DNA from: an uncultured Eubacterium sp.
GTDB lineage: Bacteria > Bacillota > Clostridia > Lachnospirales > Lachnospiraceae
Length of the DNA stretch: 64,000 nucleotides
Reading direction: 5' to 3'
NCBI GenBank assembly: GCA_910589595.1
Contig: CAJUTM010000008.1
Location: forward strand, 29,972-93,971
The number at the start of each line of letters is the position of its first letter. The first letter of the stretch is position 1. The translations under genes were made by a program, and so were the position numbers. Shown here one piece after another: positions 58,632 to 64,000 of the stretch. The notes beneath the pieces were generated by a model that did not search any database, was not told the DNA's origin, and was given only the letters and a program-made list of their open reading frames with translations.

Positions 58632-61046
58632 CTATCTCTCCTGTAATAATTTGTTTACCAGCCGCACAGCGTCCTGCGCATCTTCCGAATAGCCGTCTGC
58701 TCCGATTTCTTTCGCAAAATTCTCTGTGACAACAGCTCCGCCAATAATTATTTTTGCCTTTATCCCCTGAGCCCTCGCCTGCTCTACTACCGTCTTCATC
58801 TCCATCATTGTCGTCGTCATAAGGGCGGAAAGCCCAATAACGGATGCATCGTGCCCCACTGCCGCATCAATAATTTGCTGAGCATCTACATCTTTTCCTA
58901 AATCAATCACTTCATATCCATAATTTTTTAACATTAAAACGACCAGATTCTTTCCTATGTCATGGATATCTCCTTTTACTGTCGCCATCACAATAGTTGC
59001 CAATTTTTTATTTCCTCTTTCTTTTGCCAGCAATGGCTCCAGACGGGTAATTGCTTTTTCCATCGCCTCGGCGCTGCCGATAAGCTGTGGAAGAAAATAC
59101 GTCTTCTGCTCAAATAATTTACCGACGTAATGAATGGCTGGTATCAGTTGCTCATCAACGATTTCTGTCGGTTTAACTCCCCGCTCCAGCTCCTTTTGCA
59201 GCAGTTCCGGCACGTGACTGCTCTTTCCTTTTACGACTGCCATATAGAGTGGCGAACCGGCAATCTCTTCTTTTTTCGTCTCTTTTTTTGCTGTCGTTAC
59301 CGTTGTCTGTGACACCCCTTCAATATAACGGATATCCGCTTCATCCTTATTTAACAGTAAATCAGCGGCCAAAGCAGCATTCATCAACAACATCTGCGAT
59401 GGATTGGCAATCGCCATCGTCAAGCCCTCCCGAATCGCCAGCGTCAAAAACGCTGTATTGACAAATACTCTCTCCGGTAAACCAAAGGAAATATTGGACA
59501 GACCGCAGACGGTCGCAACGCCCAAATCATCTTTACAATAACGAATGGTGTCAAATACTTCCCATGCGGCATTTTTATTCGCCCCTATCGTTGTTACCAG
59601 ACCATCGACGATAATATCGGATTCGGTCAATCCCTGTTTTTTTGCCTCCTCGATAATCGTATGGATAATCTCCCGCTTCTCTTCCTCATTTTGCGGCAGT
59701 CCTTTCTCTGACAGAGGCAGGAGAATAAACATGGCTCCATACTTTTTGGCAAGCGGAATCAATGTCTCGAACTTCTCTTTTTCCAGTGAAATCGAATTAA
59801 TCAGCGCTCGTCCCGGATAAATCCGCAGCGCCGCCTCGACAACATCCACGTAACTGGAATCAATACTCAACGGCACATCTACCGTCATCGTCAGTTCTTT
59901 CACCGCCCGCAGCATCATCTCTTTTTCATCAATGCCATTCATTCCCATATTGACGTCCAGAATGCATGCTCCCTTGTCAACCTGCTCTTCTGCCATATCG
60001 AGCGCCATATCAAGCGAGCCCTGCCGCAACTCTTCCTGCAGCAGCTTTTTCCCCGTCGGATTAATGCGTTCGCCAATCACAAGGAAACGGCCGTCGAGAG
60101 GAAGCGGCGTCACGGTTCTCTCCGTCGTCAGCGCACGGATTTCTTTTTTCCCACATGGTGAAAATGTCTGCTTGTCCACCACCTGCTTTAAAGCATGAAT
60201 ATGCTCCGGCGTCGTGCCGCAGCATCCGCCCAGTACCGTGGCTCCCGCTTCTATTAAAGGCAGCATGTTTTGGGCAAACTCTCCGGCTGCCATCCCGTAC
60301 TTAGTCTCTCCATCTATCAAAACCGGCAATCCGGCGTTTGGTTTTACGACAATCGGAATCGACGCATATTTTTTCATCTGCCTTACGGCGTCAATCATGG
60401 CGTCCGGTCCAGTCGAGCAGTTGATACCAACCGCGTCCGCTCCCATCGCCTGCAGGACAACCATTGCGGTCTCCGGACTGGTTCCGTACAGCGTTCTGCC
60501 ATCCTCCTGATAGGTAAGCGTCACAATCGCCGGCAAATCACAACTCTCCCTGACCGCTAACAGCGCAGCACGGCATTCCTGTAAACTCATCATTGTCTCA
60601 ATGGCAAAGCCATCAACTCCCTCTTTTTCAAGGAAAGAGACCTGCTGCTTATATACATCGACAAGTTCTTCAAAAGGAAGTGTTCCCACCGGTTCTAACT
60701 GCACGCCGGTCATCGATATATCGCCGAGCATATAAATCTTTCGTTCCACGCCGCTCTCCGCAATTGCCCTTTTTGTCAGACCGGCAAGCTGCCGGATTAG
60801 CTCTTCCTGCTGCCCGTCTAACCCATACTCCGCCAGTTTAATCGTCGTACTGGTAAACGTCGGCGTGTACAATACATCCGACCCCGCCTCTATATATCGT
60901 TTCTGTAATTCCACAAAAATATCCGGATGATTTACAATCCACTGCTCCGGACATTCTCCGCTCTTCATCCCTGCTGCCTGAAGATTCGAACCGGTAGCGC
61001 CATCCAATAATACAAATCCCTGTCTTAAAAACTCACGAAAATTCAC
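58632..61046 (-). CDS. metH: B12-dependent methionine synthase lacking the activation domain
   Basis: An 804-residue MetH with a GTG start and a GAGGA site. Domains in order: homocysteine-binding barrel (DGATGSNLQAAGM; zinc Cys in GINCSTGP and GGCCGTTPEH), pterin-binding barrel (VIGERINPTGKK, LDVNMGMNGID), cobalamin cap and B12-binding domain with DIHDIGKNLVVLMLKNYGYE (DxHxxG) and GLSALMTTTMMEMK. It ends there; the roughly 330-residue SAM-dependent reactivation domain of E. coli MetH is absent, as in many clostridia where a separate protein does this. No SAM riboswitch or T-box is seen upstream. Confidence 0.94.
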   Translation of the reverse strand: MNFREFLRQGFVLLDGATGSNLQAAGMKSGECPEQWIVNHPDIFVELQKRYIEAGSDVLYTPTFTSTTIKLAEYGLDGQQEELIRQLAGLTKRAIAESGVERKIYMLGDISMTGVQLEPVGTLPFEELVDVYKQQVSFLEKEGVDGFAIETMMSLQECRAALLAVRESCDLPAIVTLTYQEDGRTLYGTSPETAMVVLQAMGADAVGINCSTGPDAMIDAVRQMKKYASIPIVVKPNAGLPVLIDGETKYGMAAGEFAQNMLPLIEAGATVLGGCCGTTPEHIHALKQVVDKQTFSPCGKKEIRALTTERTVTPLPLDGRFLVIGERINPTGKKLLQEELRQGSLDMALDMAEEQVDKGACILDVNMGMNGIDEKEMMLRAVKELTMTVDVPLSIDSSYVDVVEAALRIYPGRALINSISLEKEKFETLIPLAKKYGAMFILLPLSEKGLPQNEEEKREIIHTIIEEAKKQGLTESDIIVDGLVTTIGANKNAAWEVFDTIRYCKDDLGVATVCGLSNISFGLPERVFVNTAFLTLAIREGLTMAIANPSQMLLMNAALAADLLLNKDEADIRYIEGVSQTTVTTAKKETKKEEIAGSPLYMAVVKGKSSHVPELLQKELERGVKPTEIVDEQLIPAIHYVGKLFEQKTYFLPQLIGSAEAMEKAITRLEPLLAKERGNKKLATIVMATVKGDIHDIGKNLVVLMLKNYGYEVIDLGKDVDAQQIIDAAVGHDASVIGLSALMTTTMMEMKTVVEQARAQGIKAKIIIGGAVVTENFAKEIGADGYSEDAQDAVRLVNKLLQER

Positions 61047-61070
61047 CGTTTCATCCTCACTTTCCCATCA

Positions 61071-61115
61071 AAAAACTCTCTGTTCACAACAGAATACCAT
61101 GAATAGAGAGTTTTT
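61071..61115 (-). terminator. terminator after the lipoprotein gene
   Basis: Perfect 11-bp stem aaaaactctct (61071-61081) with agagagttttt (61105-61115); the A/T end of the stem supplies the U-run on either strand. It lies 15 bases after the stop of the lipoprotein gene and just before metH. Confidence 0.75.
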
Positions 61116-61119
61116 GCAA
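61091..61119 (-). promoter_or_regulatory. possible promoter of metH inside the terminator
   Basis: -35 TTGCAA (61114-61119), 17-base spacer, -10 TATTCT (61091-61096). The hexamers fall in and next to the arms and loop of the terminator, so transcription ending and starting would share the same DNA. Confidence 0.4.
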
Positions 61120-61129
61120 TTTTATTAAG

Positions 61130-62299
61130 TTATCTTTTTGTTTTTGCATAAATAATCTCTTCTTTCGTTGCAGAATTCTTGCCCCCTTTATACGAATAGA
61201 CCGAAATATCCTTATTAGAGTCAATTACACAAATTTCATCTTTCTCATTCACATAAGATTTATATCCACCATTGATTTCCGCAAGCAGATGAGGCTCGTT
61301 CTTTTCAAAATCCAAATCAGGGTTTAACCGGAAAACATACAACTCGAGTGTATCTTTCTTGTTTCCACCTGCCACTATTATTTCTTTTTCCCCGTCATGG
61401 TTAAAATCATAGGCTGCCATCTGATAGTAAAAATCCTCTTTTACCCAGCACCACTCATCTAATGATTTTGCTAAATTGGAAATCATGTCAATTCCCTTGT
61501 CCCCCGCATAAATTATCATCGAAAAGCTCGGACGGTTTTTATCCCGCTTAATAACAAGTTCTGCCTTTTTGCCCGCTGTAATCTCAGTGGATATATCAAC
61601 TTCTTTTCCTTTGCAGACATCCTTTCCACTAATCTCAATGCTTTCCATTTTATCCGCATTAAAAAGACAATCTCCAATATCTTTCGCTGTCAGTTCAACC
61701 AAATTGTTCTCAGCTCCATAACCACTTTTATAATACTTTAAGCCGATATTCCGCTCCCAAATATACGTCTCGAAAAATCCCGTTTCCACCTTGTCATTAT
61801 ACGAATGATACTTCCTCAAATCTCCCTGTACTGACAAGTATTGGTGAAACCCTTTTTCGTTTTCTTTCACCTTATCTTTTATTTCTTCTTCCTGACAGAT
61901 AATGTTACTTTCTGTCGGATTTTTCTCCCATTTCCTTATACTTTCTGCATTGTCTCCCGTGTACTGCAATTTATATATTTTATCTTTCTGCACCAAAAAC
62001 ATCCCCAAAAATAAACGTTCTTCCGGAACACCTTTAACAGGTGATATTTTAAATTTATATATAACTCCTGATTTTAATTGCTCTATTCTCTCAACCTTAA
62101 TTTTAACATCCTCTTCAATTATACTTTCATCCTCAGATAAAAAACGTCCTCTATACGTTAGTGAATTAACCTTATTTTCTAAAAAAAACGGATTTACATT
62201 ACTTTCCTCTGTTAAGTTATAAGGCATTGTTTGTTCGTCTCTTTTGTCACACGCACTTAACGCTATGACACATATTGAAATATATATTAGTATGTTCAT
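61130..62299 (-). CDS. lipoprotein of unknown function with FG-GAP/VCBS-like segment
   Basis: A 389-residue protein with a lipoprotein signal (MNILIYISICVIALSACDKR; lipobox LSAC, Cys at residue 16). The mature part is hydrophilic and Lys/Glu/Asn-rich. Near residues 290-315 AYDFNHDGEKEIIVAGG resembles a calcium-binding FG-GAP/VCBS blade, and later DSNKDISVYSY. I do not recognise the family. Codon use is more AT-rich than that of the housekeeping genes to its left. The ribosome site is GGGGGGAT. Confidence 0.7.
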   Translation of the reverse strand: MNILIYISICVIALSACDKRDEQTMPYNLTEESNVNPFFLENKVNSLTYRGRFLSEDESIIEEDVKIKVERIEQLKSGVIYKFKISPVKGVPEERLFLGMFLVQKDKIYKLQYTGDNAESIRKWEKNPTESNIICQEEEIKDKVKENEKGFHQYLSVQGDLRKYHSYNDKVETGFFETYIWERNIGLKYYKSGYGAENNLVELTAKDIGDCLFNADKMESIEISGKDVCKGKEVDISTEITAGKKAELVIKRDKNRPSFSMIIYAGDKGIDMISNLAKSLDEWCWVKEDFYYQMAAYDFNHDGEKEIIVAGGNKKDTLELYVFRLNPDLDFEKNEPHLLAEINGGYKSYVNEKDEICVIDSNKDISVYSYKGGKNSATKEEIIYAKTKR

Positions 62300-62302
62300 G
62301 CT

Positions 62303-62551
62303 TTATCCCCCCCATGAAAAAATATTGTCACCATTCTTCGCATTAAATTTCTCTTTCTTGTTATTTTTCACACAAGTTTCCCACAGAACTTTTGCAGTAT
62401 ACTTTTTATACTTGTTATAATAAGATTCACCCTATCTAAGCAGCAAATTCCATTTGATATTGTCAATTCCAGCTTTCGTCTTCAGACACTGTATCATCAA
62501 AAGATAATACCCCGCTCTAACCAATGTCAAAACGATGGCTATTCTCCTCAT
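62303..62551 (-). pseudogene. decayed small reading frame between two lipoprotein genes
   Basis: In the 276-bp gap one minus-strand frame runs from ATG 62551 to TAA 62303 with a single internal TAG at 62432-62434. The downstream part (GESYYNKYKKYTAKVLWETC and on to NGDNIFSWGG) looks like coding sequence in composition, and in another frame just upstream DCFTVNEENSHRFDIG also does. No ribosome site is evident. Probably a remnant; it could also be non-coding by chance. Confidence 0.3.
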
Positions 62552-62575
62552 TTACAGTAAAGCAATCTACGTCCC

Positions 62576-63766
62576 CTAACTATGGCCCCCAAAAACATAC
62601 CAATAATTTATATCCGATTGTTTTAATCTTTTTATCCTTTTTGTAGAAATATTAAATTCACAAGCCCGGTCTTTGTCTTTTATCAAAATACTTCCCTGTA
62701 TTATATCAACAATATCTGCTTCTTTATTTTTCTGCATATAATCAGAAATTTCCTTTTCATAGGATAATGATTCTTTACCTATCAAAGTATCATAACTCAA
62801 CACAGCTATAATGGACTTTTTCTTTCCTTTTTCTTTCAAAGTAATCTCATCTGTCATTATATATAGTATTTCATCATCCAGCCAGAAATCTCCAAACACG
62901 CTGTGATACCTGATATCCGATATATCCTTATTGCCGGCACGCTTAAATACCCTTTTCACTACATTTTCAATATCTTCAGCCGTTACTTCACATAGCACTC
63001 CACTCTTCTCCGAGTAACGGTTAATCGAAAAGGCATCTAACGGCGGCTCTGTATAATTCCCATGGTCAAAAAACATCTGGTCTCTGTATGCACGCAAAAT
63101 CTGGCAGGAAAACAATCCTTTATAAATACATTTTGCCTCCCTTTCCCCTTTATCCAAGTCCTGCCTGAAAATCCCTTCATCGGAAATGCTTATGTAAGAA
63201 CATCCATTTTCCAGTTCAATATCACAAATATCTGCCTCTTCATCCCCAACACCATACAGATACTTAATTTTGCAGGGAATAATACGCTTTTGTTCCATAT
63301 TATATTGTAATACTATACTCTCCCTGCCGGCAACGGCAAAAATAATGTATGGTTCCTCTACACATATGCGACTTGTAAGTTCACCATCAACAGAACATAG
63401 CTCCTCCCTCTCTTCTGTTTTCATCTTTTCCTGAATACCGGCACGCCACAAAATCACTTTTTCTTTTTCCTGCTGTACATAATAAATCCACTCTTCATTA
63501 ACTTGACAAACTCTGCCAAACCCAATTTTACAAATCAATTTTCCATAACGTGAACGTTGTTCAATTTCCCCTTTTTTGTTAGTAACAAAAATATAACGTG
63601 AATTATAAAAGCTCCCTTTCTTTTTTGCCTGCATTCTTTTGTTTTCTGTAATATCTTTTTTCCCTTCCCCCTCCTGTGGCAAACTCTCTTTATCACAACA
63701 GCATAAAGAAAAAGCAAGCGATAAAACCAACAAAATCATTGATATATATTTTTTCATTTTTTTCAT
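62576..63766 (-). CDS. lipoprotein of unknown function
   Basis: A 396-residue protein from ATG 63766 (GGAG six bases away). Lipoprotein signal: MKKMKKYISMILLVLSLAFS followed by LCCCDKE, with lipobox SLCC. The mature part has short repeated beta-like units (EEPYIIFAVAGRESIVLQYN, SYISISDEGIFRQ), suggesting a beta-propeller such as DUF5050-like proteins, but this is a weak guess. The frame upstream of 63766 is open to 63847 but runs through the hairpin region. Similar in style and AT-richness to the second lipoprotein gene; not obviously a paralogue. Confidence 0.7.
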   Translation of the reverse strand: MKKMKKYISMILLVLSLAFSLCCCDKESLPQEGEGKKDITENKRMQAKKKGSFYNSRYIFVTNKKGEIEQRSRYGKLICKIGFGRVCQVNEEWIYYVQQEKEKVILWRAGIQEKMKTEEREELCSVDGELTSRICVEEPYIIFAVAGRESIVLQYNMEQKRIIPCKIKYLYGVGDEEADICDIELENGCSYISISDEGIFRQDLDKGEREAKCIYKGLFSCQILRAYRDQMFFDHGNYTEPPLDAFSINRYSEKSGVLCEVTAEDIENVVKRVFKRAGNKDISDIRYHSVFGDFWLDDEILYIMTDEITLKEKGKKKSIIAVLSYDTLIGKESLSYEKEISDYMQKNKEADIVDIIQGSILIKDKDRACEFNISTKRIKRLKQSDINYWYVFGGHS

Positions 63767-63779
63767 ATTAATCTCCATT

Positions 63780-63888
63780 CCGAAGCGCAGCAGAGGAAGT
63801 ACGAGCAAAAGCAGCGTAGCCATTTTTGCTCGTACATAACGAACCAAAGGTTCATATACTATTTGTGGCGCTTCGGCACAAATAGTAT
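63780..63888 (-). promoter_or_regulatory. folded leader with three hairpins and a possible pseudoknot
   Basis: Perfect 12-bp hairpin 63856-63867/63877-63888 with a 9-base loop, a 5-bp hairpin 63841-63853 and a perfect 12-bp hairpin 63799-63810/63824-63835. The loop of the first (63868-63876, gcgcttcgg) is fully complementary to 63780-63788 (ccgaagcgc), just before the ribosome site of the lipoprotein gene. 63889-64000 shows no gene. Confidence 0.5.
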
Positions 63889-64000
63889 TGATAAAAAATA
63901 TGCGCCAAAATGACTGCGCCAGCTTAGTCCACTTAATTACTGTAATAAATAGTGTCTGCTGATTAAGTAGCTATCTGCAACTTCCAACTCTTACATCTGC

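Noticed and set aside
58632..61130. SAM riboswitch or T-box before metH
   Set aside because: Only 83 bases separate metH from the preceding gene and they hold a terminator; no aptamer sequence fits.
63767..63847. Longer N-terminus for the last lipoprotein (start at 63847)
   Set aside because: It would read through the perfect hairpins and hide the lipoprotein signal; ATG 63766 has a proper ribosome site and signal peptide.

Overview
The window looks like a chromosomal segment of a Gram-positive anaerobe of the Lachnospiraceae (Clostridia; Roseburia/Agathobacter-like). The inference rests on gene content and order: a type III glutamine synthetase, an Na+-translocating biotin decarboxylase cluster, a rimP-nusA-ylxR-ylxQ-infB-rbfA-nrnA-truB-ribF operon, an ylxM-ffh-rpsP-khpA-rimM-trmD operon, a lysine-riboswitch dap operon, a modular secreted GH10 xylanase and a Gram-positive type IV pilus locus. 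Almost all genes are on the minus strand; the plus strand carries only dacF, glnN and a MocR regulator.

Layout. 1-9388 is a type IV pilus operon read right to left: a small membrane peptide, pilB, pilT, pilC, pilA, pilD, a pilM-pilN fusion, pilO-like, then two prepilin-like genes, the last running off the left edge. 9443-11292 has hisB and an enlarged hisIE. 11367-15052 is the ylxM-ffh-trmD operon. 15170-15632 holds a small unrecognised gene and a micro-ORF. 15658-18872 encodes a receiver/HD-GYP/GGDEF protein and a methyltransferase. 18971-23763 is the decarboxylase pump. 23929-28856 (plus) is dacF, glnN and mocR. 28798-36844 is the rimP-ribF operon. 37001-38665 is the xylanase, with a MITE-like insertion in its 5' leader. 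A tRNA-Glu lies at 39001-39072.

39294-42765 is the most unusual region: a reverse transcriptase of the diversity-generating retroelement (DGR) type sits directly upstream of a secreted protein with two DUF6273-like (C-type-lectin-like) domains. Each domain carries a segment whose codons look like a DGR variable repeat. The gene is a 750-bp tandem duplication with a perfectly identical 382-bp core, and an in-frame TGA breaks it. No template repeat or Avd gene is visible.

42958-53078 is the lysine-riboswitch operon dapA-dapB-murF-priA-def-fmt-yugP-rsmB-rlmN, followed upstream by ssb. 54020-61046 has ilvN-ilvC and metH-GT2-GT2-LCP. 61130-64000 has two unknown lipoproteins, a decayed reading frame between them and a strongly folded leader.

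How the parts may fit (inference): PilB has the two 24-residue motifs of a c-di-GMP-binding MshEN domain, and a protein with both c-di-GMP synthesis and hydrolysis domains is encoded 6 kb away, so pilus extension may be under c-di-GMP control. Several operons have good promoters followed by hairpins or structured leaders (pilA, ylxM, glnN, rimP, dapA), which suggests much leader-based control.
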